Shown here: piece after piece, positions 8,106-17,569 of the stretch
Layout of the letters: each line of letters opens with the position of its first letter
Numbering within the stretch: position 1 is the stretch's first letter
Source of the DNA: Candidatus Aminicenantota bacterium
GTDB lineage: Bacteria > Acidobacteriota > Aminicenantia > Aminicenantales > Aminicenantaceae
Assembly: GCA_016927475.1 (NCBI GenBank)
Contig: JAFGMO010000047.1
Span: 124,001 to 188,000, forward strand
Reading direction: 5' to 3'
Length of the DNA stretch: 64,000 nt
Program-made: the position numbers and the translations under genes
Notes under the pieces: generated by a model
Databases searched by the model: none
What the model was told of the DNA's origin: nothing
What the model saw: only the letters and a program-made list of their open reading frames with translations

Positions 8106-9128
8106 TTATGAATACCTCAGGTTCTTTTTATAGGGGGGATAGGCAACCCCCTTTTCGGTGACAATGGCCGTAATAAAGCGGGCGGGTGTCACATCAAAAG
8201 CCGGATTTCTGACATCAATTCCGGGAACGGTCAAACAGGAGCCCCCGATTTTCCGCACCTCTTCGGGTTCCCTCTCTTCAATGGGAATTCCGCTTCCGTC
8301 AGTTTTATCAAAATCAACCGTACTGAGCGGCGCCGCAACATAGAAAGGAATATTATGCTCTTTAGCCAGAACGGCAACGGTATATGTGCCGATTTTATTG
8401 GCCGTATCTCCGTTGGCGGCAATCCTGTCCGCCCCTGTGATCACGGCATCGATCTCTCCCTTTAACATCAGATATCCCGCCATATTATCGGTTATCAAAA
8501 CAACAGGAATCCCATCACGGTTCAGTTCCCAGCAGGTAAGCCGGGCCCCTTGAAGAAAGGGCCGCGTCTCATCGGCGAAAACACGAATTTTTTTTCCCTT
8601 GGAAAATGCCGCACGAATAACACCCAGGGCCGTACCGAAACCTGCTGTAGCCAGGGCTCCGGCGTTACAGTGGGTCAGGATGATTTGTCCGTCATGGATC
8701 AATCCTTCACCCCATATTCCGATCTTTTTGTTGGTTTCGATATCCTCCCGTTCTATGGACAGAGCCTCATCAAGCATCCGCTGCTTCAACCGTTCAAAAG
8801 AAATATCCATGTTTTCCTCAAAAACACGTTTCATCCTCTTCAGTGCCCAAAAAAGATTGACGGCGGTAGGCCGGGTTTTCTCTAAGCGAAGAAAAATTCT
8901 GTTGAAGGCGGCCTGCCTATCTTCTGATTGTTTGAGGGTCCACAGTCCAAGAGCCAGGCCATAGGCCGCAGCAACACCAATAGCCGGCGCCCCGCGAATG
9001 ACCATTTTTTCAATGGCCTCGGCCACGTCTTGATAGCTCCGGCATGTAACATAAACTTCTTCGGCAGGCAGTTTCCGCTGGTCGATCATCACAATGGTTC
9101 CTTCTTTCCAGGCGATTGTCGGCAGCAT
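8106..9128 (-). CDS. mtnA: S-methyl-5-thioribose-1-phosphate isomerase MtnA
   Basis: This encodes 340 aa. It belongs to the eIF2B-like isomerase family and converts methylthioribose-1-phosphate to methylthioribulose-1-phosphate in methionine salvage. The catalytic cysteine motif HCNAGALAT has Cys154, and [16 protein letters not shown] has Asp234, both as expected. RGAPAIG near residue 45 is also conserved. The ATG at 9128 has AAGGAGGAAGGA just upstream. No other methionine-salvage gene is in the window. It is immediately followed by tsaD. Confidence 0.93.
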   Translation of the reverse strand: MLPTIAWKEGTIVMIDQRKLPAEEVYVTCRSYQDVAEAIEKMVIRGAPAIGVAAAYGLALGLWTLKQSEDRQAAFNRIFLRLEKTRPTAVNLFWALKRMKRVFEENMDISFERLKQRMLDEALSIEREDIETNKKIGIWGEGLIHDGQIILTHCNAGALATAGFGTALGVIRAAFSKGKKIRVFADETRPFLQGARLTCWELNRDGIPVVLITDNMAGYLMLKGEIDAVITGADRIAANGDTANKIGTYTVAVLAKEHNIPFYVAAPLSTVDFDKTDGSGIPIEEREPEEVRKIGGSCLTVPGIDVRNPAFDVTPARFITAIVTEKGVAYPPYKKNLRYS

Positions 9129-9220
9129 TCCTTCCTCCTTGTTGTCACACAGCCGGGATTTTTCGAAACAGAGGATTTATCAAACATTCCGGCTCAATGG
9201 ACAGATTTCCCTTATCATGA

Positions 9221-9226
9221 ATTATA
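9221..9226 (-). promoter_or_regulatory. Candidate -10 box upstream of mtnA
   Basis: The 180-base gap between lepA and mtnA contains TATAAT on the minus strand, about 93 bases before the mtnA ATG. No matching -35 is obvious. I see no riboswitch-like fold by eye, although mtnA genes in some bacteria carry a SAM riboswitch. Confidence 0.3.
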
Positions 9227-9308
9227 CACAAATCTCAAAAGTTTTCGTATGTTTGAATTTTCACCTAAAGGATACACGTCCGCAGCCCGTAAATACTCAG
9301 CTCCCCCT

Positions 9309-11111
9309 TTACCTCTTGTCTTCGATGTCCAGAAGGGCCAGGAACGCTTCCTGGGGAATATCGACGCGCCCCACGCGCCTCATGCGTTTTTTCCCCGTTT
9401 TTTGCTTTTCCAGAAGTTTCATCTTTCGGGTGTAGTCTCCTCCGTAAAGCTTGGCCAGCACATCCTTTCGGTAAGCACTGACGGTCTCCCGGGCCAGAAT
9501 ACGTTTTCCGATCGCAGCCTGAAGAGAAACCTCGAATTGCTGCCTGGGAATAACATTTTTCATCCGGTTGACCAGCATCTTTCCCAACCGGTGAGCTTTA
9601 TCCTGGTGAACGATGACCGACAGCGCATCAACAGCCTGACGGTTGATCAATATATCCAGCTTGACCAGATGTGCTTCCTGGTATCCTACCAGCTCATAAT
9701 CCAAGGAAGCATATCCCTGGGATAAGGATTTAAGGCGGCTGAAAAAATCGATGACCACCTCGTTCAAGGGAATCCGGTATGTTAATAGCACTCGCTGGGG
9801 GCTGATATATTCCATTTTTTTCTGTACGCCTCGCCGCTCTTCCAGCAACTTCAAGACCGGGCCCAGATACCTGTCGGGAGTGATGATCATGGCTTCGATA
9901 ACCGGCTCGTCATTCCTCTCAATCTGTTCAGATGATGGAAACTCGGAAGGATTTCGAATCTCCCGCATGTCGCCGGACTTATCATAAACACGATAGACAA
10001 CACTGGGCGCTGTCGTCACAAGGTTCAATCCGAACTCTCTCTCCAGCCTTTCCTGGATGATTTCCCGGTGAAGAAGACCGAGAAAACCGCAGCGAAAACC
10101 CATACCCAGCGCTGGTGAGGATTCGGGCTCAACCTGAAAGGAAGCATCATTCAACCGCAGCTTTTCCAAGGCCCGGCGAAGTTCCTCCACTCCCGTTTCA
10201 CCTGCGGGATACATACCGCAAAAAACCATGGGCTTGGCCTCTTGGAAACCGGGGAGACGGATGGCTGTAGGCCTTTTTTTATCCGTAAGGGTATCCCCGA
10301 TTCGAGCATGTTCCAGGTCCCTGATACCGGCAATAACATAACCCACCTCACCGGCAGCCAGCTCGTTAACACGGCGTGGTTTCAGTGTTAAGGTTCCTAT
10401 TTCCTCCACCTGACAGACCGCACCAGTGGACAATAATTCCACCTGCATATTCACAGACAGGCGTCCCTCAAAAATCCGGACAAGAATGATCACTCCGCGG
10501 TAGGAATCGAACCACGAATCAAACACCAGCGCTTTAAGTGGAGCATCCGGATTCCCTCCGGGAGGAGGAATACGGTCAACGATACTCTTTAGTACCTCTT
10601 CAATACCTTCCCCCTTTTTTGCACTGATCAATAAGGCTTCATCCCGGGATATGCCGATGATTTTTTCCAACTGCTCGAGAGTACTATCGACTCGGGCTTG
10701 GGGAAGGTCTATTTTATTGATGACCGGGATAAGAACCAGGTCATTTTGTAAAGCCAGATAAGTATTGGCCACTGTCTGCGCTTCTACACCCTGGGAGCTG
10801 TCAATCACCAAAAGCGCTCCTTCGCAGGCCGCCAGACTTCTGGAGACCTCATATGAAAAATCGACATGGCCCGGGGTGTCGATGAGGTTGAGGATAAAAG
10901 TTTCGCCCTTATAGCCTGAATATTCGAGGCGGGCCGTATGGGCCTTGATGGTTATCCCTCTCTCCCGTTCCAAATCCATGGTATCCAGAACCTGTGCCCT
11001 CCACTCTCTCTGGGAAAGAGCCTTCGTTTGCTCTAGAAGCCGGTCGGCTAAAGTAGACTTGCCGTGGTCGATGTGGGCAATTATGGAAAAGTTTCGAATG
11101 TTTTTTTTCAT
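9309..11111 (-). CDS. lepA: Elongation factor 4 (LepA), ribosomal back-translocase GTPase
   Basis: This encodes 600 aa, matching the family length. GTPase motifs are G1 AHIDHGKST (residues 12-20), G3 DTPGHVDF (78-85) and G4 NKID (132-135). The C-terminal part includes [19 protein letters not shown] and the LepA-specific tail [20 protein letters not shown]. It binds ribosomes and affects translation under stress and initiation or assembly. The start matches the canonical [10 protein letters not shown]-terminus, although no Shine-Dalgarno precedes it. Confidence 0.96.
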   Translation of the reverse strand: MKKNIRNFSIIAHIDHGKSTLADRLLEQTKALSQREWRAQVLDTMDLERERGITIKAHTARLEYSGYKGETFILNLIDTPGHVDFSYEVSRSLAACEGALLVIDSSQGVEAQTVANTYLALQNDLVLIPVINKIDLPQARVDSTLEQLEKIIGISRDEALLISAKKGEGIEEVLKSIVDRIPPPGGNPDAPLKALVFDSWFDSYRGVIILVRIFEGRLSVNMQVELLSTGAVCQVEEIGTLTLKPRRVNELAAGEVGYVIAGIRDLEHARIGDTLTDKKRPTAIRLPGFQEAKPMVFCGMYPAGETGVEELRRALEKLRLNDASFQVEPESSPALGMGFRCGFLGLLHREIIQERLEREFGLNLVTTAPSVVYRVYDKSGDMREIRNPSEFPSSEQIERNDEPVIEAMIITPDRYLGPVLKLLEERRGVQKKMEYISPQRVLLTYRIPLNEVVIDFFSRLKSLSQGYASLDYELVGYQEAHLVKLDILINRQAVDALSVIVHQDKAHRLGKMLVNRMKNVIPRQQFEVSLQAAIGKRILARETVSAYRKDVLAKLYGGDYTRKMKLLEKQKTGKKRMRRVGRVDIPQEAFLALLDIEDKR

Positions 11112-11255
11112 TTATTTCAGACAAGCCAGTATAGAATATTTGGTCCTTCCGGTCTATCATTCCCTCTGAAAAAGCGGTTTTCCCATTATGCCTCCCCTGA
11201 CACGGTGTATTCCTCAAGCTGTGCTTTCAACGTCCTTCGCGCACCCTTCCCGGTA

Positions 11256-11284
11256 TTGACTTTTAACCTGGACTAAAGTAATTT
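11256..11284 (+). promoter_or_regulatory. Sigma-70-type promoter for tatA operon
   Basis: TTGACT (11256-11261), a 17-base spacer and TAATTT (11279-11284) lie 58 bases before the tatA ATG. The gap 11112-11341 separates divergent lepA and tatA and holds no other gene. Confidence 0.6.
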
Positions 11285-11341
11285 GTGTGAGTACATTCCA
11301 CCGCACACGCGATGAAAATTATACCCTCTAAGGAGGATTAG

Positions 11342-11545
11342 ATGTTTTTATTCGGCCCCGTCGGCCCGACAGAATTATTGCTCATCGTTCTCATTATCGT
11401 CATTATTTTCGGCGCCCGAAAACTTCCGGAATTGGGGAAATCTCTAGGGGAAGGTATTAAAAATTTTCGGAAATCGATCGGCGGAAAAGACCAGGAAAAA
11501 AAAGCGGACAATAAAGAATCCCCGCCTCCTTCCAAGGACGAATGA
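11342..11545 (+). CDS. tatA: Sec-independent translocase subunit TatA
   Basis: This encodes 67 aa. One membrane helix ([13 protein letters not shown]) is followed by the family motif [20 protein letters not shown] and a charged tail. TatA multimerises to form the pore of the twin-arginine export pathway. AAGGAGGA sits just upstream of the ATG. The stop overlaps the next start (ATGA), so it is translationally coupled to a methyltransferase gene. TatC is not nearby. Confidence 0.92.
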   Translation: MFLFGPVGPTELLLIVLIIVIIFGARKLPELGKSLGEGIKNFRKSIGGKDQEKKADNKESPPPSKDE

Positions 11546-12798
11546 AACGGACCATTGAAAAACTCACTCATGATCGGGAATCCAAAGAAAAAAAATTCCG
11601 AGAAGCATTAAAATCTTTCAAAGAAAAAAACAACAATTTTTTATCGGATATAGAGACCGCCGACCGGAACCTGGCATCACAGCTTGAAACTCTCCGTCAG
11701 AAAGCGGCCCCCGGCCATACAAAAAAAGACCGTAAATTTTCCTTGCGGCAGGCTTCAAAAGAAACATCCTATGAGAAAACCGAATCCCAAGCATTTCTTT
11801 CTCTTCTGGATGACTGCCGAAAAGAACTGAAAAACAATTGGCTCCGTCTCCAAAAAATGTTCACATCCTTCCTCGAGCTGGTTGAGCTGCAGTCTGCAAT
11901 GACGGATGCCAAAGACAAAGAATGGGATATCCTGGGAAGCAACCATGTTGCCATGATTTTTAAAAGCATGGAATGGCGGGTGGACCAATTGTCCGTAGAG
12001 TATGCCGATGTGAAAATCTTGATGAAAAAATTTATCCAGCTCCGGAAACAGCTAACCCGGCTGCTGACTCTTCTTGAGGGGAAAAAAATGCCGTCTCCCT
12101 CTTTGGTCAAAGAACTGCAGAACCCCATTGAGGACAATTTATATACAGGTTTCGAAAACAGGTTTCGGGGACATGAGGAACAGATAAAAGACCAGCAGCG
12201 GGATTATCTTCAATATTTCCAAAAAGGTCCCCTCGTCCTCGACCTCGGCTGCGGCCGCGGTGAATTCCTGGAAATGCTCGAAGAAACAGGTGTTCCGGCT
12301 CAAGGAATCGACATCAATGAACAGATGATTGACATCTGCCGTGACAAGGGCCTTAACAGCCGGAAAAAAGACATCCTGGAAGCCTTGGCTGAATGCAGGG
12401 ATAACTCGTTATCGGGAATTTTTTCTTCGCAGGTCATCGAGCATCTCCACCCCGGCCAACTTAAAAAATTTATCGAATTGGCATTCGATAAGCTGATGCC
12501 GCAGAGCCGAATTGTTTTGGAAACCATCAATCCCACATCGGTTTTTTCTCTCGTTCAGACCTTTTTCCTCGATATGACCCACCAAAAACCGGTTCATCCG
12601 CAAGCTTTGAAATTTTTATTGGAAAGTTCGGGTTTTGAAGAAGCGGAAATCGTGTACTCATCCACACCGGAAGAGGAACAACTGAAGACACTGCCTGTTG
12701 GAAACGAAACCGCCGAAATCATCAACAGCAACATTGACAAATTGAACCGCCTTCTTTACGCACCGTCAAATTATGCCGTCATCGGTCTCAAAAAATAG
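11542..12798 (+). CDS. SAM-dependent methyltransferase with N-terminal coiled coil
   Basis: This encodes 418 aa. Residues 1-200 are strongly charged and heptad-like (for example [20 protein letters not shown]), which suggests a coiled coil. Residues 225-370 are a class I methyltransferase: motif I is [19 protein letters not shown], the acidic partner is GIDINEQMI, and [13 protein letters not shown] follows. Proteins of this build are often tied to surface polysaccharide methylation or chain control, but no glycan gene cluster is present here. The start overlaps tatA by four bases, with AAGGAC upstream. Confidence 0.8.
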   Translation: MKRTIEKLTHDRESKEKKFREALKSFKEKNNNFLSDIETADRNLASQLETLRQKAAPGHTKKDRKFSLRQASKETSYEKTESQAFLSLLDDCRKELKNNWLRLQKMFTSFLELVELQSAMTDAKDKEWDILGSNHVAMIFKSMEWRVDQLSVEYADVKILMKKFIQLRKQLTRLLTLLEGKKMPSPSLVKELQNPIEDNLYTGFENRFRGHEEQIKDQQRDYLQYFQKGPLVLDLGCGRGEFLEMLEETGVPAQGIDINEQMIDICRDKGLNSRKKDILEALAECRDNSLSGIFSSQVIEHLHPGQLKKFIELAFDKLMPQSRIVLETINPTSVFSLVQTFFLDMTHQKPVHPQALKFLLESSGFEEAEIVYSSTPEEEQLKTLPVGNETAEIINSNIDKLNRLLYAPSNYAVIGLKK

Positions 12799-12814
12799 AC
12801 AAAAGGGGAAAACA

Positions 12815-13720
12815 ATGTCTTTTTATGCCGGATTCGACATGGGAGGAACAGAGCTTAAGTATGGTTTGGTCTCTGATGAAGGCCGGATCATTCATTCCGG
12901 AAACATAAAAACGCCGACAAAGATAAACTCTCTACTCGAAACGCTTAAGGACATCTGGGAAAATCTAAAAAAACAAAGTAGTAAAAATGTCCTTTCTGCC
13001 GGATTCGGCATTCCCGGTATTTTCAGCCGTTCCGAAGAAAAAATTCTTCAATCACCTAATTATCCCGAACTGGACGGCTTCGCACTGAAACCGGCCCTGG
13101 CTAAATTCATCGATGTTCCCTTCCAGTTGAACAATGATGCCAACATGGCGGCATTCGGAGAATATAAGGCGGGAGCGGGTAAAGACGCTCATAGTATGGT
13201 CATGCTCACGATCGGAACCGGAGTGGGCTCCGGCATCATTCTTGAAGGAAACTTGTGGCAGGGAAAATGCGGATTCGCCGGGGAACTGGGCCACATCACG
13301 GTCAACACCGAGGGTGATCCCTGTAATTGCGGCAGCCGCGGCTGCTTGGAAACCGAAGTCTCTTCGTGGAAGATCATTTCGACATATAAAGAGGACTCTC
13401 ACCACAAAGACATGATCACGGCCAAAGAAGTTTTCTCCCGGGCAAAAAAAGGAGATCCGTCCGCCACAAAAGCCGTCAGCCGGGCCGGTTATTTTTTAGG
13501 CATCGGTTTAGCCTCCGTCATCAATCTTCTCAATCCGGAAAAGATCATTCTGGGCGGAGGAATCATGAAATCCGGCGATTATTTTCTTCCTTTTGTACTC
13601 GACGAGACTGAAAAACGATCATACGGCGCTTCCTTTCGCTGCTGCAAGATCGTTAATGCTGTTTTGGGAAATTCTGCCGGTCTGATTGGTGCGGCGTTAT
13701 GGTCACAAAACCAAATTTAA
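12815..13720 (+). CDS. ROK-family sugar kinase (glucokinase-like)
   Basis: This encodes 301 aa from ATG 12815, supported by AAAGGGG upstream. An earlier frame start at 12773 lacks such support and overlaps the methyltransferase gene. The phosphate motif is GFDMGGTELKYGLV. The sugar-binding region includes LNNDANMAAFGE and TIGTGVGSG. The ROK zinc motif is complete: GELGHITV with CNCGSRGCLE. ROK kinases phosphorylate glucose, N-acetylhexosamines or similar sugars with ATP. No DNA-binding helix-turn-helix is present, so it is a kinase rather than a NagC-type repressor. Confidence 0.88.
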   Translation: MSFYAGFDMGGTELKYGLVSDEGRIIHSGNIKTPTKINSLLETLKDIWENLKKQSSKNVLSAGFGIPGIFSRSEEKILQSPNYPELDGFALKPALAKFIDVPFQLNNDANMAAFGEYKAGAGKDAHSMVMLTIGTGVGSGIILEGNLWQGKCGFAGELGHITVNTEGDPCNCGSRGCLETEVSSWKIISTYKEDSHHKDMITAKEVFSRAKKGDPSATKAVSRAGYFLGIGLASVINLLNPEKIILGGGIMKSGDYFLPFVLDETEKRSYGASFRCCKIVNAVLGNSAGLIGAALWSQNQI

Positions 13721-13779
13721 TAAAAATGACCCTAAAAGCACAGTCCGCTCTGTCCATCTGTCAGATTGTAAAAATACCC

Positions 13780-13785
13780 TATAAT
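13780..13785 (+). promoter_or_regulatory. Candidate -10 box of the TonB-receptor gene
   Basis: TATAAT sits about 190 bases upstream of the receptor start. The expected start of transcription falls at the edge of the palindrome at 13793-13808. The -35 region is weak. Confidence 0.4.
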
Positions 13786-13792
13786 TGTTAAT

Positions 13793-13808
13793 ATGATACC
13801 TGTATCAT
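13793..13808. promoter_or_regulatory. Operator-like palindrome ATGATACCTGTATCAT
   Basis: Perfect 7-base arms around a CT centre lie just after a TATAAT box, where a repressor would block transcription of the TonB receptor. A second perfect palindrome, GGAACTAGTTCC, follows at 13812-13823. CTGCTCTGAGCAG (13929-13941) lies shortly before the ribosome site. The roles are inferred. Confidence 0.5.
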
Positions 13809-13972
13809 TCAGGAACTAGTTCCGGCTAAATGTATGAATAGTGAATATGTAGGAAGGCACGAATTGTAACGTTGCAAAAGCTTAAAGAGTTATATTTAAA
13901 AGCAAGACTGGAATTCCAACCGGAATCACTGCTCTGAGCAGGAACGCCGTGAAATAAACTGAGGAGGCCAAA

Positions 13973-16900
13973 TTGCGGAAGATTTGCAACATCATTTTTT
14001 TGATTATATACATAGCCATCGTCCTCTCAATACCCGCTCAAGCCAGTAAAGAATCAGGAACCTTAAAAGCAAAAATCATCGATGCTGAAGGATTTCCTTT
14101 ACCCGGGGCCTTCGTTTACCTATCCTCAAAATCCTTGATCGGATTTCACACCTATATCACCACGGATACAGGTCTGGTTCGGTTCAAAAGCCTTCCTCCC
14201 GGCCATTATACCATTATGGTCGAGATGCCCGGCTTCAAAACCGTATCCATTGAAGATATCATCATCAGCGTCGGAAAGACGGTCAACTTCACGATTACGC
14301 TGGAAATGAGCACCGTTGAGGAAGAGATCACAAAGAAAGCGATTTCTCCTACCCTGGATATTGAGTCCGCGAAAAATTCTTCCACGATAGATAACAATAT
14401 CATACGTCATATTCCTTTTCCCCGTGACTTATCTTTTCTCATTAAAGGCGGCCCTGGTATCGTCACCCGCTCCGATTTATATTCAGAATACTTCTCGACT
14501 CATGGAGCATCAGTCAGAACCAACTCCTTTTTCCAGGACGGCTTTAACATCACCGATCCGGTAGACGGAACTCCGGTTATTCCCCTAGACATCGATGTTA
14601 CGGAAGAAATCGAGCTGGAGACGGGAGCACATCCCGCAGAGAACACAGCCGATGACGGTGGTTATATCAATATCGTCACCCGGATAGGCAGCAATTCCTA
14701 TAGCGGAGAAGCTCTTGTTTATTTCACCGACAAAGGCTTGAGTCAGTCTCTTATTGGCAATGATGAGATCGGTGACAGATATACCTCCATTCCGAACATC
14801 GACAAAAGGCTAATCGACTCTTCTTTCCTACTATCCGGCCCTATTCTTAAAGACATTATATGGTTCTTCGGCAATATCGGATTTACCCACCAGTCTCAGG
14901 AAACCAGCTTTGTGCCCTGGTCCGATCCGATGGGGATAACCCAAGAAAATTTCGATTGGAACAATAGAACATGGCAGGGCTTCCTCAAGCTCAACGGCAC
15001 GTTCACCCCTAAAATCAGGGCTTCGGCTTCCTTTTCTTTTTCCAACCGCTATCAAGGAACAAACGAATCCCCGGCTGCCTTCAAAATAGCCGAAGAAGCC
15101 ACTCGAGTCCTTGATCACGACAAGAATTTAATGGCTACAGGCATCATGCGGTATACTTTCAACCAAAATTCATTTGTCGACATCAAAGCGGGGTATCTCC
15201 ATAGGAAGATTCCACTTTACTTGAATGAGAACGGTTTGGAAAATCCCCAGTACATCGACACATTAACGGAGTACCAATGGGGAAGCGCCTCTCTAAATGA
15301 ACACTCCGAGCACAAACGTTTTCAAGTAGGTGTTCACTTCACACATTTTCAAGACTCCTTTATCTGGGGAAATCATGAATTCAAGGCGGGAGCGGAATAC
15401 GAATTTAACTTCTCTGAGTTTGCAACATGGAAGTACGACAATCTTTTGGTTGAGTATTTCAATAGCAGTCCCTATTACTACGGGATAACAAATTCTCCAG
15501 AGACCGGTAACAACGTCGGAAAAGGACGCATCCGGTTTTATCTGGCAAGCCTGCTTCCCGAGGGGCTCATCGCAAGTGATGATATTCGGCGTTTGGGAGC
15601 ATACATCGAAAATTCCGCTACATTCGGCCGAAGATTGACTCTTTACCTGGGCCTTCGTTTCGACAGGAGTTATGCCCGGCAGCTTTCCATAAACAAATCA
15701 GCAAGTGGAAACACCCTTTCTCAGACGATAGGCGAAGAAATGATAGAACCCGATATCGGCATCAATCCCTTTGGAGATTATTATGTCCCTGAATGGAACA
15801 ACCTCTTAATCTGGAATTCCTTATCCCCCAGAGCCGGATTAACCCTTGATATCTCCGGAAACGGAAAAACCCTTATAAAGGCATCCTATGCAAGCTATCC
15901 CGAGTACCTCAGAATTTACCATACTAATCAGCTCAATCCCATTTTTCCGTTAAACTCTCACAGGTTTTTCTGGTATGACGAAAACATGGACGGTCTTGTG
16001 GATATTGATGATACCTTCGAACTTTATCCGGATGATTACCGCATCTATGATAGATCTGTTTATATCAACCGTATCGATCCCGACCTTTCTCCTCCTGCAG
16101 TCAATGAGCTGATCATCGGTATTCACCAAGAACTGTTCAAAGATTTTTCTCTTCGGATAAACTACATCCGGAAGAAAAAGGATAACATCATGAAAACCGT
16201 TCCCTATTCTTACGACGACGATAAAGAATGGTATTGGCTTGAAGACGATACAGAAGGCTGGTGGGTTCCTTTTTCGACTACCATACCCGGTGTGGATGAA
16301 TATCCCAACACAAACGTAACGGTTTATTTCCCGTCAATTTACGCCCCGGATCGTTTTGACCGATTGACCAATGTTCCGCAGCTTGTTCAACAATACAGCG
16401 CTTGGGAATTTATCCTGAACAAACGGATGTCCCATAATTGGCAGCTTTTCGCATCATTGGTCTACAGTAAAGCCAGGGGGAATACAGGCCTTGGCTTTGC
16501 CTCTTCCTCGGTTTATCCCGGGATTGCCTTCTCACCTAATTATTTCACCAACCGGACCAAGGACTCTCTTCTGGACTTTGACCGGCCTTTTGTTCTGAAA
16601 GTTCTTGGAACATATCGTTTTCCCCTCGGAATCAGCGCCAGCCTATTTTATTCCTACATGAGCGGCACCCCTTGGATAAGAAGCGTTACCATCGTCCCCC
16701 CGTCCGAATGGGCCGCGGAAAACAACGTGTTTCCCGAAGAAGCCTTAATCCTCCTGGAAGATTCGGAGACAAACCGTTTCGACCCAATTCATAATGTTGA
16801 TTTCAGAATCGAGAAGGATTTCAACATCGGCGGTTCGGCCAAGCTGGGAGCCTTCATCGACATCTATAACCTCCTCGGAACCAAATACCAGATACTGGCT

Positions 16901-17038
16901 CCAAATGACGGGGGCTATTGGTTCCCAGACAAGGAAGATTCAGCGGAAGGCACACGTCTCCTGAGCCCCGACTACCAAAACACAATCTACTGCCAGGGAG
17001 CGAGGATCTTTAAATTCTGCATCCGGTTCAGTTTCTAG
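13973..17038 (+). CDS. TonB-dependent receptor with carboxypeptidase-regulatory-like domain
   Basis: This encodes 1021 aa with a TTG start. GAGGAGG at 13961-13967 decides this start. A signal peptide (FLIIYIAIVLSIPAQAS) leads into a carboxypeptidase-D regulatory-like fold at about 28-115 (DAEGFPLPGAFVYLSS, then LPPGHYTIMVEMPGFK). A plug domain follows at about 130-240 (GINIVTR-like segment YINIVTRIGSNSYSG). The rest is a long beta-barrel with alternating aromatic strands, ending in RIFKFCIRFSF with a terminal phenylalanine. It imports or binds large substrates at the outer membrane using TonB energy. No SusD-like partner is adjacent. The long leader (about 180 bases) and its palindromes suggest regulation. 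Confidence 0.88.
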   Translation: MRKICNIIFLIIYIAIVLSIPAQASKESGTLKAKIIDAEGFPLPGAFVYLSSKSLIGFHTYITTDTGLVRFKSLPPGHYTIMVEMPGFKTVSIEDIIISVGKTVNFTITLEMSTVEEEITKKAISPTLDIESAKNSSTIDNNIIRHIPFPRDLSFLIKGGPGIVTRSDLYSEYFSTHGASVRTNSFFQDGFNITDPVDGTPVIPLDIDVTEEIELETGAHPAENTADDGGYINIVTRIGSNSYSGEALVYFTDKGLSQSLIGNDEIGDRYTSIPNIDKRLIDSSFLLSGPILKDIIWFFGNIGFTHQSQETSFVPWSDPMGITQENFDWNNRTWQGFLKLNGTFTPKIRASASFSFSNRYQGTNESPAAFKIAEEATRVLDHDKNLMATGIMRYTFNQNSFVDIKAGYLHRKIPLYLNENGLENPQYIDTLTEYQWGSASLNEHSEHKRFQVGVHFTHFQDSFIWGNHEFKAGAEYEFNFSEFATWKYDNLLVEYFNSSPYYYGITNSPETGNNVGKGRIRFYLASLLPEGLIASDDIRRLGAYIENSATFGRRLTLYLGLRFDRSYARQLSINKSASGNTLSQTIGEEMIEPDIGINPFGDYYVPEWNNLLIWNSLSPRAGLTLDISGNGKTLIKASYASYPEYLRIYHTNQLNPIFPLNSHRFFWYDENMDGLVDIDDTFELYPDDYRIYDRSVYINRIDPDLSPPAVNELIIGIHQELFKDFSLRINYIRKKKDNIMKTVPYSYDDDKEWYWLEDDTEGWWVPFSTTIPGVDEYPNTNVTVYFPSIYAPDRFDRLTNVPQLVQQYSAWEFILNKRMSHNWQLFASLVYSKARGNTGLGFASSSVYPGIAFSPNYFTNRTKDSLLDFDRPFVLKVLGTYRFPLGISASLFYSYMSGTPWIRSVTIVPPSEWAAENNVFPEEALILLEDSETNRFDPIHNVDFRIEKDFNIGGSAKLGAFIDIYNLLGTKYQILAPNDGGYWFPDKEDSAEGTRLLSPDYQNTIYCQGARIFKFCIRFSF

Positions 17039-17052
17039 CCTGTATTTTCCTG

Positions 17053-17123
17053 AATTATTCACGAATTGAAATTATCCTGGGTTAATAACCTTCGATTCGT
17101 GAATAATTGTGGATAATTAACCC
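17053..17123. repeat. Strong inverted repeat between receptor gene and gene remnant
   Basis: A perfect 14-base inverted repeat (AATTATTCACGAAT at 17053-17066 against 17095-17108) is interleaved with a second pair, ATTATCC/GGATAAT and GGGTTAAT/ATTAACCC (17071-17086 against 17111-17123). It may act as a terminator or as a member of the dispersed TGAATAAT palindrome family. Confidence 0.6.
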
Positions 17124-17212
17124 AACCAACCGCTTATGATATAAGTTTTAAAAATTTACGGCTAACAAGAACTTTTACCTGACATTATTTTATTGGGATA
17201 GAGGAAAGGTTT

Positions 17213-17569
17213 ATGCCATACAGCAGCAAAGACATTGATATCAACACTATCAACAGTGACAACTTCAATCAAGCAGACTTTTCCAAATGGGAGAGCGACG
17301 ACCTTTTCGAAGTCATGGAATACTTCTGGGCGTTTCTTCAAGATGCGGTTAAAAAAGGATATATGGTTTACGGCCATCCGATAAAAACCGCCCCTAAAAC
17401 CGAATTCGATGTGCTCATCAAAACAACGGGGGAAGTTCGTAAACTTCTCAACTTCTGTTCATATAATTATCTCGGCTACTCCATTCATACAGTTCAGTTC
17501 GTCGACTCCTTCGCAGCCCCTAATAAGAAATGGTTTATTGAGACTTCAGCCACTGCTCCAACCAATTGA
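17213..17569 (+). pseudogene. Truncated N-terminus of an AONS/KBL-type PLP enzyme
   Basis: The open frame is 118 aa with a good ribosome site (AGAGGAAAGG). Residues 25-92 match the N-terminal pattern of the alpha-oxoamine synthase family (serine palmitoyltransferase, 8-amino-7-oxononanoate synthase, glycine C-acetyltransferase), notably RKLLNFCSYNYLGYSIH. The similarity stops at about residue 93. The last 25 residues look random and the frame runs into the antisense of the S9 peptidase gene. The catalytic lysine domain is absent, so the gene is presumably a deletion remnant. I cannot tell which enzyme it was. Confidence 0.6.
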
